Part shown: one piece after another, positions 1 to 10,720 of the stretch
Numbering within the stretch: position 1 is the stretch's first letter
Layout of the letters: each line of letters starts with the position of its first letter
From: Daphnia pulex
Lineage: Eukaryota > Arthropoda > Branchiopoda > Diplostraca > Daphniidae
Reading direction: 5' to 3'
DNA: 64,000 bases
Assembly: GCF_021134715.1 (NCBI RefSeq)
Contig: NC_060026.1
Coordinates: 4,526,001 to 4,590,000 of the forward strand
Position numbers and translations under genes: made by a program
The notes under the pieces: generated by a model
Databases searched by the model: none
What the model was told of the DNA's origin: nothing
Seen by the model: the letters and a program-made list of their open reading frames with translations, nothing else

Positions 1-26
1 AACTTTCTTTGTTCAACCTAAGCTAA

Positions 27-235
27 TTGCAAAACGAGTTGCGACAAAAAAACAATTGCGGCCACTTGACTAGTTGCGCGCGTCCGTCTATTATATTAGC
101 GCTAGTCGCTATCGAGTCCGTTCTCTATCTTAGCGCTAATCGTCGCTTGGCCAATGTTTTGGCGGCTCGTTTGGCGAAAAATGTCAAATGGTTTGCGTTG
201 GATATAGCGATATCGTTGCGCGTATGACGTTAGTG
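27..235 (-). repeat. GCGCTA-rich repeat, inverted copy
   Basis: This stretch carries several copies of the palindromic motif TAGCGCTA and resembles, in opposite orientation, the stretch at about 2400-2580. Both contain a core reading CGACGATTAGCGCTAA on one strand, and both yield similar but probably meaningless short translations. It is treated as a dispersed repeat, not a gene. Confidence 0.5.
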
Positions 236-299
236 ATCTAATACCTGTGATTAACTCGACTACGATGCGTTGATTTTAGGCCAATTTTTTCTATTATAT

Positions 300-1085
300 G
301 ACTTACGAAACGCGCAAGCGCTAAAATAAATGTTTAGCGCTGAATAATGCGCATCACATAAAATTTGATTGAAGGAAAATTCTCGGCTGAAATAAATTGC
401 GTTTATATTTTGCCGTTTAATTCCGGGCTGGCCGGACTGCCCCTTGTCGACGACACCCAGAATATAAACTGATGAATTTGTTGGCGATTGATCTGTCCCA
501 TATGAACAGCGGCCCATCTTTGACGGCTTTTCCTATTTACGGACGCATATATGCCTTCGCTGCTCAATAAATAAATTGAAGATGACCCACCTTCAACACC
601 GGAAGCGGTTCGAGCTGGAGTTGCCGCTGTTGGCCAGCGCCAACGAGGTGAAAAATATCAAAAACTCAGGTGACTTAGCATGGTTTGCGGATATTTATTT
701 TAGCCAGATGTATCTGGGAACTGGGAAGCGCCTTCTTTTCGCTCTCAATAGCAAATGGCTGCGAGCGGTGGCCGCTGAGTTTTTCAAATGTTTCGTCTAT
801 GTGGTGCGAGCCAGTAGCCGATGCCGGTGTTGGAGGTGGGCCATCTTCAATTTATTGGACAGCAAGGGCATACGGCTATAAAGGAACAACGGGTCGCTAA
901 CGATCAGCTACTCTGGGTGTCGTCGACAAGGGGCAGTCCGACCAGCCCGGAATTAAACGGTGAAAAACTAGCGCAATAATATTAAGCCAAATATTTGCTA
1001 GATATGCGCCCAGTTAATTAAATTTAAAACAATACGCTTTAATAAGGGCTAAATTGTTATTTTAGGGCTTGCGCGTTTCGTAAAT
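300..1085. repeat. Long inverted repeat (foldback-like element)
   Basis: The left half, read as reverse complement, matches the right half almost end to end. The outer ends share TTGCGCGTTTCGTAA (302-316 inverted, about 1067-1081 direct). A stretch of about 44 bp containing GGGTGTCGTCGACAAGGGGC lies inverted at about 417-460 and direct at about 916-959. A further inner pair containing CCGGTGTTGAAGGTGGG-like sequence lies at about 565-600 and 818-858. The arms are diverged, with small gaps. No transposase ORF is seen, so a non-autonomous foldback or MITE-like element is the simplest reading. Confidence 0.7.
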
Positions 1086-1089
1086 TATA

Positions 1090-2050
1090 GGGGAGACCGG
1101 GGCGAAATGGAACAACTTTTTTTTTCTGCCGTCTTTGTTTGATTTCTGACAAACGAGATGCATTTTAAAATTTCTGTTTGTTCTATATTGTTAAGCTACA
1201 TCTTGGCTACCCACTTATTTTTTTTTGCATGTTGAAAGTGAAAAATAAACGAGATATCAAAGAAACATAAGTAAGCTTTTTTTTTTACTCGGTCTGAACT
1301 CGACCGAAAAAAGACGGAGTAAAATGGAACAAACCCCGGGGTAAAATGTAACGCCATTTTTCTCAGCAACGGCTCAATAAAATCTATTGAAAAATCTATA
1401 GAAAAATAGAAAATTCATTAATCTTCAAGATTATTACTATTTTTGTTTAAAAAAAGGAAATTATTCTTGAGTAATCATTGTTTAAAAGTGGGACTATTTT
1501 TTCTTCAATTTTTTTTGCTGTTTTCTGGTTGTTCTTACTTAACCCCGCCTATTTCCGCTAGTCATTTGTTTTTTACACTGTCCCGCCCCTTATGTTCGAG
1601 AAAGAAGGAGGGCCTAAATTTCAATGCGTCAAAATTTTGTTTGCCGAAATTTTCAATGCCCAAAAAATGTGTTCACTTTAACCCCGTAAAAGTTGTTACA
1701 TAAAAAGTAACATTTTCTCGGTGTACAAGTGAGCAATTATTTTTTTTTTTACGCCAAAAAATAGAAAAAAGAAAAATCTTTAAAATGGCTATCTTACTTT
1801 AGTTGTAATTGAAAAACCATGCTTAGAAACTAGAAAAATTAAACAGTTTTCCTAATCATCCAAACCAGTGATTTTACTTCTTCGATAATAACTTAACAAT
1901 TATTTCAACTACTCCAACAAAATTTAACCCCAGGTTAAAAAATACCATTTCCCATATACCCTAAAGAAATAAAAAAATTTTAACGAGTTTTTCACTATAA
2001 AAGCCCTCTGTTCAACTTAACCCCCTGTTCCATTTCGCCCCGGTCTCCCC
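1090..2050. mobile_element. 961-bp MITE with 25-bp TIRs and TA target duplication
   Basis: The element begins GGGGAGACCGGGGCGAAATG and ends with the exact reverse complement. The terminal inverted repeats are identical for 25 bp. It is flanked by TA at 1088-1089 and 2051-2052, the duplication typical of Tc1/mariner-superfamily elements. The interior is AT-rich, with several CCCCGG/TAACCCC subterminal motifs (about 1336, 1541, 1929, 2018), and has no transposase ORF. It is therefore probably a non-autonomous element. Related repeat units nearby without the insertion give independent support for the boundaries. Confidence 0.85.
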
Positions 2051-2052
2051 TA

Positions 2053-2870
2053 CCATGAAATAAATTGCGCTCAATTGATACTATCGTGCGCAACTTAATG
2101 ATTAGCACCCTCCTGCGCTCTTAGCTTGTTCTAGTGAAAAATATTTTACCTTATTATTTTTGCGTATATATTATAAAAGGTATTGCGCTAAATTTAGCGC
2201 CTCGTAGTTTATAACAGGTAAATCACTAGTGCCATACGCGCTTACACAGCGCTAGATCTAGCGCGGAATATTTGACTTAATTATTTTTCGCGCTACATAT
2301 TTATTTTTGCTGCCTATTTGTGTTTGTAAATTATGTAATGAAATTCAATGTGCTAAATTTTACGCATTTTGCGCAAGTTAATCTTAAATTAATTATTAGC
2401 GCAATGCGCGCATAGAGAGCGCTAGATCTAACGCTAACAATTTTAAATGTTTGGCCACGAGCAGCGAGCCGTATAAAACAGTGGAAGGGCGACGATTAGC
2501 GCTAATAATATAGCCAACGGACTCGCGACAAGTGCTTATATCATGTACAGGCACGCTCTTCTCGTCCATTGGCCGCAATTATTTTCCCTTTCGCAACATT
2601 TTATTCGTCGATTTTTTTTTAAATTAACGAACCGCTTGCGCGTTTCGTAAATAATACAATGAAATACGAATATTGCGCTAAATATAGCGCATCGCGTGCT
2701 ACTTTATCGCAAACAAATCGCTAGTGCCACGCGCGCTTAGATAGCGTTAGATGTAGCGCAACAAATTTCAATGGATTTTTTTTTCGCTTATAATGAACCG
2801 CAAAAAATAGCGGACGGACCAGCGATAAGCGCTGAAAAAACGGACTCGCGTTACTCGTGTGACCAGTCGC
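2053..2870. repeat. Array of diverged GCGCTA-rich repeat units
   Basis: At least three related units are visible. Each has a segment like TTTCGTAAAT.ATACAATGAAAT (about 2325-2345 and 2643-2662, plus the copy at 1071 carrying the MITE). This is followed by TTGCGCTAAATTTAGCGC-like sequence (2184, 2672) and CACGCGCTTA..TAGCGCTAGATCTAGCGC-like sequence (2234, 2402, 2730). The units are irregularly spaced and diverged. No gene is evident. Confidence 0.55.
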
Positions 2871-2895
2871 CTATGGCACGTTTTTCGTGCCATAA

Positions 2896-2976
2896 GTAGC
2901 ACCTGAACCCAGCACCTCAACCCTCAACCTCAACCCAGCACCTCAACCCTCAACTTCAACCTCAACCCGGCACCTA
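2896..2976 (+). repeat. CCTCAACC minisatellite
   Basis: About ten imperfect repeats of CCTCAACC / CCAGCACCTCAA are seen in one block. Confidence 0.8.
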
Positions 2977-3214
2977 TCTATTTTCCGGCGCTATTTTTTC
3001 AAGCTACTTTGTCAAGCTATGCTTACATCTAGCGGAGGGAAAATTAAGCGACCCCGAACTTACATTGTGCCCCATAGTGACAGAAATGTGGCAAGTTGTC
3101 TGCTACACTTTTTTTTGCTGAAGCAGTCGCGTGGCTTTTTCTTTTTGCTACCATTTTTGGGGTAAGAGTTTTTGTTTATGAATATTGGTGTTAAATAATA
3201 TGCGTTACATTAAA

Positions 3215-3405
3215 GAAGGTAATCCGGTCTCATTTATTTTTATTGAACCGAATGTTATTTTTGGGGTAGAGCTGGTTATCCAGTCCCATTTTTTTATTGT
3301 GCCACATCTTTTGTTTAATTTGACATTTTTTCTGAATACTGATGTGACGTGTTGGGGAGCTGGTTATCCAGTCCAATTTTTGTTATTTTACCACATCTGA
3401 TATTA
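3215..3405 (+). repeat. About 100-bp tandem repeat, two to three diverged copies
   Basis: GAGCTGGTTATCCAGTCCCA followed by a T-rich tract and GTGCCACATCT occurs at about 3268-3310. It recurs as GAGCTGGTTATCCAGTCCAA...TACCACATCT at about 3357-3400. A weaker first copy (GTAATCCGGTCTCATTT) starts near 3220. No coding function is proposed. Confidence 0.65.
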
Positions 3406-3789
3406 AATATTAATTATGATATTTCATTTATCAAATAACAAAGTAAAGAAATTCTGACCAGTTATATATTGATGCATACAACCCATTACATCATAGTTTA
3501 AACAAAGCTAATAATAATACTCCTGATTACTCATTGCAGAGCTCAAATACTACCTTTTACATTACCTATTCAATGTAATGTCTGATGGGCCAATAATCTG
3601 TGTCATATGACTTGCACTTCTTGAAAATTTACTCACAGAACAAAGTACATTTATCCTGTCATAGTTGTTGACTGAAACTCGTTGAACAAGCTGTAAGTAC
3701 ACACATACAGTTTTTGTATCATTTCGTAACTTTTACTGACTGTTTATGTTTGATTCATAAGCAGATTTTTTTGGCATTCACAGTCAAAC

Positions 3790-4326
3790 ATGGAAGATTC
3801 ACATTCACTCAGCAATTCTGAAATTGTTCACGATGAAACAGATCTAGCTGAAAAGAGGCTAAATGAAGCCATGGCACAAAGGAAAAAAGAATTACAACAC
3901 ATGAAAAATATAATGGGGAGACAAATGAAACAGAAGAACAAAGAAGATCGAATCAGAATTACTCTGTTCAAAGTAATTTATTTGTCATTAATTTGGTTAC
4001 GTATGCCTACTTAAAATAATTATGTTATATTATTACAGGAATCCTTTAAAGGAAAAAAGGAAGTACCTAAACGAAATAAACCATGGAAAACTATCGAATG
4101 GCAAAACTATTGGAATTCTTTGGGTAGCCACGAACAAAACAACCTTGACAGGAAGAAGTCCCACTGCCACAAGAGTATCTACACCAAAATAGATGAAATG
4201 GCTGAGAACTTCAATGCTTCAGTTGTATGTTTAATTCGTTATCCCAACGGAACCCAACATACCAAATATGTTTTAGCCAGTGGTGGGGGAATTCAGTTTG
4301 CCCAATCAGATTTAAAGATTAATTAA
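3790..4326 (+). CDS. Small two-exon hypothetical protein (about 157 aa)
   Basis: Exon 1 (3790-3972) starts with ATG and encodes a charged, Lys/Glu/Met-rich helical stretch. It ends at a phase-0 donor (AAA|GTAATT). The 66-bp intron ends TATTACAG and exon 2 (4039-4326) stays open to TAA. The C-terminal half contains WKTIEWQNYWNSLG and a Gly-rich ASGGGIQFAQ near the end. The short AT-rich intron and continuous frame across it support a genuine gene. No family is recognised, no signal peptide or membrane segment is seen, and surrounding DNA is repetitive. It could be part of a lineage-specific multicopy or transposon-associated family. Confidence 0.55.
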
Positions 4327-6120
4327 ATTACATTTCATACGTGTTTTATGGTCAATTCAACATATATCAAAAGAACATGCCTTTGGTATGTTTACTGTAA
4401 TTATGTATTTTTATCCCATTACAAGAATTCCAATCTCCTGTCCTTACTATTCGCTGGAAACCCTTTTAAATCAAACGTAATTTTATTTGATAGTTTCAAT
4501 ATTTTCATGAAATCAAAAAATTTCTGTATAAAATAGCCATACCCGTAGCAGAGCAAATCAAGGCGACGAGGAGGAGAACGTTATTTTTTTAAAACTTGTA
4601 TCAAATCCTGTTGCCAAGACGGATTTAAAAAAAGAAAGGGCCAGATCGAGCTGGATTGAGCCGACATTGAATTAATAAAATTTAAAAAAAAAACGGGTAA
4701 GACGACGACACAAAAAAATGTCGAGAAAATAAATTTTCTCATCCAACTAATTACTCGATTTTATATTTCAAACTATAAGTTCGAAAAAGTCTCCGTAAAG
4801 AAGAAAGGGTGAAAAAAAACTGCTTTATTGCCGGATTCAGAAAAACGAACAACTTTAAAACCATATCAAAGTTGTATGATATCTGGTTACATACGTCAAA
4901 AATGACACATGCGCGGCAACAAAAGAGAACATCTCTAGATGCCGATGCTAGCCGGAATGAGAGCTTCTTCCTTTGTCTCTTGCGCCCCTCTACCGGACAT
5001 TTCTACGCATCCCTTAACACAAACAAACTAAGCATATATTTTATCCAGATTGCAAAAAATCCAAAGGAGCTCTTCACATCGTATTTCCTTGACATTTCAA
5101 TGATAATTCTAGACGAATTATTTTAAAGCTATTGCGCGTGTTTAAAAGCTTTGAAGAAATTGATAAAATTGGGAAATTAGTTTATGGTTATTTCCATTTA
5201 TTGGCTTACAAATACACAATCTTTAAGGCGGATATGTAAATATCTTGCAGTTTCTTTTTGTTCATTACATGTCTTATTCGACCATTTACCCATTGAAAAT
5301 GACTAAAAGAAATGTGTGTTGTCTTTTATAAAAGTTTTTGATGTCTCATAAGTGTTATACCCAAGGATGATAAATTCAACATTGAAATAGTAGCCACTAG
5401 TAGCGCGTATATTGTTCGTCAAATTTTTTACAAAAAGTTTATTTTTTAGCGCTAGATGGAGGTAAGAAACAATCGGAAAAATAATCGACAAAAATTAAAG
5501 GAAAATCAAATTTTTCCCAGAGAAATTTAATCGCCGATTATTTTTCAGCGATTATCGCTAGCAGCTGATTATCGGCAAAAAAAATCGCGCGGTAAGTCTG
5601 AAGCTACGAATCCAAAGGTAAAAAAAATATATGTTAAACTTCAAAACCCGTTCAATATGTTGGGATAAATTTTATTTTGATCGAGATAGTACCAGCCCCA
5701 TGAATAAATCTGGAAGCTTTCTGGGAATGCGCTCCTTTATATTTTTCAGTAGTGCAGCCACTTGATCAAAGCCGCCATCTCCGTTACCCCTTGTCTTTCC
5801 CAAAAATTCAGGATGAAATGAGTCTGCATTAACAACAAGAAAATGTGTTCTGCACATTCGTATTCAAGTTTCTTAATTTTTTATAAGCTTGGTAATTAGG
5901 GAATTTAACAGCAAATTATATCCAAAAATAGAGCGAGATTTGAAGTTTAACACATATATTTCCTGCTAGGTAGCATAACCCCTTCATATTGAAAAAAATT
6001 GGAACAGTCGTAGTCCCATAAGACCCCTTGTTAAATTGTGGTAAGTGTTTTTTTTTTGGGGGGGAGGAGAAGTAGGTGCAATGTTTTTCAGTGGGACTGC
6101 GGTTAGGGTATAGGCTATAG
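4327..6120. other. AT-rich intergenic stretch, no supported gene
   Basis: Only short ORFs are seen here. A partly palindromic AT-rich block (GCCGATTA...TAATCGGC-like) lies at about 5532-5575. Nothing else is recognised. Confidence 0.5.
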
Positions 6121-6330
6121 GGGGACAACCCTCCTTACCAGGACTACGAATCCGAAGTACTTCTTGAACACGATTTTTACTAGAAGTGTGTTTCCATCAG
6201 AGTCTAACTTGTAGATCACCATGTTTCCAAAATAGACTTCATCATTCAGAATGAAGATCTGTTTGATCTTATTTTTTCCACATTTGTCTAAGAATCCAAA
6301 GTACTTCTTGAACAGGTAGATTTCTTAAAC
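6121..6330 (-). pseudogene. Coding-like fragment with duplicated FKKYFGF motif
   Basis: On the minus strand one frame reads open for about 66 codons without an obvious start. It contains FILNDEVYFGNMVIYKLD and carries FKKYFGF twice, near each end. At DNA level AATCC(A/G)AAGTACTTCTTGAACA occurs at about 6291 and 6150. It lies just downstream of a LINE fragment on the same strand. Family unknown; it may be an exon or remnant. Confidence 0.3.
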
Positions 6331-6388
6331 CATGATACAGTTGAGCATTTGATGTATCCAGCAAGCCCACAATCTCTCCAGTAGTGAC

Positions 6389-6590
6389 TTAATTGAAAGT
6401 CATTAAGCTCACCGTCACACGGGCTTCGGCTCTTGGTACCCAATGATCTGGTTTACTGTCCAGCTGCTGCCGGATGTTGGAGATCTTTTTGGTGAAGAAC
6501 TGCAAAAATCTTTCCGCAAGCTCAAGAACAGAGTTGTGCGATGGCAGCTTAAGGGTTGGCTTCTTCAGAAGAAAAGTCTCCACAATCTTT
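6389..6590 (-). mobile_element. CR1/L2-type LINE fragment (ORF2 linker)
   Basis: The minus-strand translation contains LKLPSHNSVLELAERFLQFF followed by TKKISNIRQQLDS. This resembles the linker between endonuclease and reverse transcriptase in CR1/L2-like ORF2 proteins, with its hydrophobic pattern LA.RF..FF..KI..IR. Only about 65 residues remain, so it is a dead fragment. It lies opposite to the larger LINE at 7.9-10.7 kb. Confidence 0.5.
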
Positions 6591-6597
6591 TACAGTG

Positions 6598-6681
6598 ACA
6601 TCATGGTGGTGTTTTCGTAAATTTGAATGTCGAGAGAAGTCACCTTTGCAGCGTCAATCGCGTCGCGCAGCTCCTGTACTG
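6598..6681 (-). other. Possible exon of unknown gene
   Basis: The minus strand shows a pyrimidine-rich acceptor (TTTTCAG) just upstream of an open stretch encoding QELRDAIDAAKVTSLDIQIY. This looks like conserved coding sequence but cannot be assigned. It runs directly into the LINE fragment above after a stop. Confidence 0.25.
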
Positions 6682-7859
6682 AAAATAAGACGAGAAAAAC
6701 ATAGAAACAAAGTAGAATAACTATAACACCATTGGGACGTTCTTTTAATAACTGTAGTGTAAATTCTAAAAGAATCAGAGCATATCCAATTATGTAAGTG
6801 GGAATACTGCATGTCTTTCTAGTTTTTTTTTTAATTTCAAACTTCAATGCATCACATCATCACACAGACCCGTCAGCAAGTAATGATGGAATTGTCAAAG
6901 CTAATATTGAAGGTAATTTCATTAAATTAATTGCACGTTTAGAGGAAATATAATGAAAGTATTGTTTCTAAATAGAATACGAGAGAATATAATCATTCTC
7001 AAATGAGAGAAGAAGTTATAATCACAGTCAATATCGACAACATTCCTGATGATCAGAAAAAACATGGAAAAAGGAGATTCCGTTGTTCAAAATATTGTTA
7101 GAAATCAATTTGGACCTTTTGGAATGTTTAAGTGCAGTCCTTTTCAACAAGCTCTACATATAATACCGTAATCTGGTGTTGAAGTTGCAAAAACCATTTT
7201 TGCAGCAAATGTGATTATAAAATTCACATTACAGAACCTTTTCACCGTCGATATGTTATAAGGAACGAGAAAATGAAAAGTCTTTTATCATCCAAACTCT
7301 TTGACAGTAACTTGAGGCCAGAATCAAAAGATAAAACGCAAATTTGAGTTTCATAAATATTTTAAATTAATTGTCTGTTACATTTTCAGATATTGCAGTT
7401 CCTTGTTTCTTACCTTCATTTTGCATAAATTGCGGATCATCAGAAATTATTTTAAAGCCTCCATCCAATGGTATTTCTGTTGTCAACCAGCACAGGGGTT
7501 TTACTTTCATATTTCATTTAACACGCCTACATTTTTCATATCGTTGGATAATCTTAAAATTGCGTCATGGCATCACTTGGGTCTTAAAGTAACAATAAAA
7601 AATAAGATATTTTATTTTTCTTCAGATAATAAAAGAAATCTTTTGCTCTTTTGGAACTTGGAACAAGATCTTCTCTACTTGGTTGCACTTCCGCTGGTGG
7701 ATTTATGGAACTAAGGCAGCAAAGCACAAGAAAAAAAATAAAAGTAAGCAATGCAATAAATCACTATAACAGTTGTAAAAAGAAAAAAATTATAATTAAT
7801 ACTAAACCTGTTCAGAGAACTATCGAAAACATTTGAAATTCGATAAAGCTCCTCCATGA

Positions 7860-8740
7860 AAAGTTTGACAGCCTTTTCACCATCCGCAAACTCCCAGCCT
7901 GGCCAGTGTTGATCCTTAAGCCTTTGACGCCGGAGGCCCTTAGACCTGTTGCTGCCTTTTCCACTTTCTCAGCAGAAACTTTTTATGATTTTCGTCTCTT
8001 ATTTTATCCTGCTCTTCCAAGTCCACCCCTCTTAATCCAATACCAACTTGTGTTCTCAAGAAATGTTTTCCTGCTTTGGCTCCTTCTATAACGAACAATA
8101 TGAATCTGTCTATTTCTTCTAGAATTTTCCCTCATGGAATAAAACTCACTATAATCACCCCATTATTGAAAAAAAAACAAGGCCTTTACCCTGATGTGCT
8201 CTCTAATTATAGAGGTGTGTCCCTCTTTTCTCTCCAAACTTCTTGAACGTGTTGTTGGTAAGCAGCTAGTCCTAGAATTCCATTCCCTGTTTGTCTCCAT
8301 GCAATCTGCTTACAGTGCTGCCTGCTGCCCATTCCACCAAAATTGCTCTTCTAAAAATTTTGAGCGATCTCCTCTCGTCTCTCGACAATGGTAATGCCGT
8401 CATTCTCACTCTTCTTGATTAAAGCGCTGCTTTCGACACCATCGACCATGGCATATTCTACTGGATCGCCTGTCGGCTCGTTTTGGTGTCTCTGGCCTTG
8501 CTCTTGCATGTTTCACTTAATATCTGGTCAGTCAGTGTTGGTGGGGTCACTGCAACTCCTACCCCCCTAATCTATGGTGTTCTGTAATGTTCCGTGCTAG
8601 GCCCAATTTTGTACATTCTTTACAATTCTCCCATGCACGAGATTGCAGAATCAGCGGGCATCTCCAATCATTATTTTACTGATGATTCTCAGGAATACGA
8701 GTCTTTTATCCCATCGTCGTCTACAGCCGACCAACAACGG
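7860..8740 (+). mobile_element. CR1/L2-type LINE ORF2, 5' part (linker and RT), degenerate
   Basis: Read across several frameshifts, the plus strand gives a linker (ILKPLTPEALRPVAAFSTFS) and an RT start (FPHGIKLTIITPLLKK). It then gives LSKLLERVV, an AFDT(I/V)DH-like block near 8430, GVPQGSVLGPIL-like sequence at about 8575-8615, and a YFTDDSQ-type catalytic box at about 8668-8690. The order and spacing match the reverse transcriptase of CR1/L2-clade non-LTR elements. Frameshifts and stops make it inactive. It is interrupted at about 8740 and resumes at 9915. Confidence 0.75.
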
Positions 8741-9914
8741 TTGTAATTCTAGTAAATTAAAAAAAAATTGAAATCATTGATGATTTGAAAAGTTCAATTG
8801 AAATTCAAGATCAAGTTATCAAGAATAGTGAAATGGGCTTATTAACTTCTACTAGATCTTCAACCCCATCACGAACATTTGAACCTATTCCATTGGTATG
8901 ATTTAATAAATAAAACTCTATAAAATATAACATTTAAATCTATATGTAGGCTACTATTAGGTATGCACTAGAAATTATGAACAGTCACAGGTATTTAGCT
9001 TTATATCTGTTATCAATTAAAATACCTAACTATAAAACAAAAAAATAATCATATTAATAAATTTCCAGGATTCTGATATTGAGATGGATGAAAGTAGAGA
9101 AGAAGGCAAGGTTATACCGTCTGTACCAGAGTCAAGACCCACGCAACTTCCATTGTCAAGTTCGACTGTCAGGCCAGGGCATACATCCATCCTATTTGAG
9201 TGTGGTGATTTTGCAATGCCAATGATTATTTCACCAATAGACTCTATGGCAGTCTTGGCGGGAGCGTTACCTTACCAGTAGTAGCTTTGACAGAGACTCC
9301 CGTTGTTGATTCAATTTCCAATCTGGGGGAATGCAGCAGTCGTTATGAAGTGCCCATACCACTAAGGAAAAGTACTGTCGAGTTAGCGGAGCTGGTCAGA
9401 GATATTTGAAATAACGCAGCTATTCAAGATGATCCGGACGATACCGAAACATCAGATGACGAGGAAAATTGGCATACTAAAGAAAAAGCAATGAGCAAGT
9501 ATTCCATTGTGTTCTGGGTGTATGGACGGAATGCCTAGCAGAAGCCGCACTACTAGCGTCAAAATTATTTTTTAAATTGGACCATTCAGGCCCATTTTTG
9601 CGACATTCAGGCCCTGGGCTTGAATGGTAGGGGACCGAATTCGGTATTATATAATGTAAGGTATTATAAATTCAAGTAAAATAAAAATTTATTTAATTAT
9701 ATTAGTCAAAAATTTAATAGACATATAAAACAAACAACAACACACAAGATTCTGGAAACGGTCAGGCAGAGGAGGAGGACACAGGAGAAAATGAATCAAA
9801 CGGCGAGGTAAAAATAACAATATATGTGATAAAAGTGCACTGGTAAATAAATCTGGATTTGAATAAATATGAAACCAACACAACCGCTGATATATAAAAT
9901 TTAGACACTCCCAT
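8741..9914. mobile_element. About 1.17-kb insertion splitting the LINE
   Basis: The LINE reading stops at ADQQR (8727-8741) and restarts with the same ADQQR at 9916. The flanking DNA (GCCGACCAACAACGG at 8726-8740 and GCCGACCAGCAACGG at 9915-9929) is duplicated with one mismatch over 15 bp, looking like an old target-site duplication. The inserted DNA has no recognised transposase or terminal repeats. It carries exon-like coding pieces (next entry). Confidence 0.6.
8769..9540 (+). pseudogene. Spliced-gene-like fragment inside the insertion
   Basis: An open stretch encodes LLTSTRSSTPSRTFEPIPL and ends at a donor (TTG|GTATGA, about 8897). After a roughly 170-bp AT-rich intron, an acceptor (TTTCCAG, 9068) starts an exon encoding DSDIEMDESREEGKVIPSVP and ending in a stop at 9279-9281. 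Further in-phase-looking sequence (TPVVDSISNLGECSSRYEVP) follows to about 9540 with stops. It is acidic and Ser/Pro-rich, with no domain recognised. It may be a captured or decayed host or transposon gene. Confidence 0.35.
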
Positions 9915-10720
9915 GCCGACCAGCAACGGGGTTATAACAACCAATCGGCGTGCCTCGCTGATCAGAGAAAGTGGCTTGCTACCAATTGTCTCAAAATGAA
10001 CGAGGACAAGACTGATACTCTCTTCGTATCTGCCAAAGATAGCGTTAAGAAACAACTGATGTCATCGATTCCACTAGTGTTCGGTGGTGCCCACATCTTT
10101 CCCTCTCCACTGGTTCGAAATCTTGTGTGCTGCTTGACTCTCACCTTTCGATGGAAGTCCAGATCAACTCCTCCTGCAAAAAGCCTACTACCATCTAAGG
10201 CGAATTGCTAGGATCAAGAGGTTCCTCTCCCAATCCGCTATCGTTCAACTGATTTGTGCCTTTGTGTTGTCGCAACTAAGCTATGACAATGCCTTACTCG
10301 TCGGTCTACCCACCGATTGCATCGCCAAACCTCAGCGAGTACAGAACTCTGCAGCTCGACTAATTTGTAGCGTTCGTCGTTGTGAATCCATCACCCCAGT
10401 TGTTCGCTCCCTCCAGTGGATCCTGTTATCCAGCGAATAGTGTTCAAGCATCGCTTGTGTTTCGCTGCTTCAGGCTTGGCTCCCCTGTATTTGAATGATC
10501 TAATCAAACTTCGTGAATCTGATCTTGGTACTCGCTCCTCATCTCAGCTTATTCTTTTCTCCCACCATAGCCGTACGAAGACATTTGGCAATCGTGCCTT
10601 TTCTGTTGCCTCTCCTCATATATGGAATTCCCTCCCTCTTGTGATTGCTAGCTCTTTTTCCCCAAACCTCTCAATTTTCCTTTTCACAGTTCAGATATCA
10701 ATTAAAAACCTTCTTGTTTA
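9915..10720 (+). mobile_element. CR1/L2-type LINE ORF2, 3' part, degenerate
   Basis: The plus strand continues the same LINE. WLATNCLKMNEDKT (about 9968-10015) is the conserved post-catalytic RT block. LSQLSYDNALL, QRVQNSAARLI and the terminal RTKTFGNRAFSVASPHIWN (10573-10630) follow. These are hallmarks of the C-terminal part of CR1/L2 ORF2. At least one frameshift is present (near 10130 and 10420). Together with 7860-8740 it forms one broken element lacking the endonuclease domain. Confidence 0.8.
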
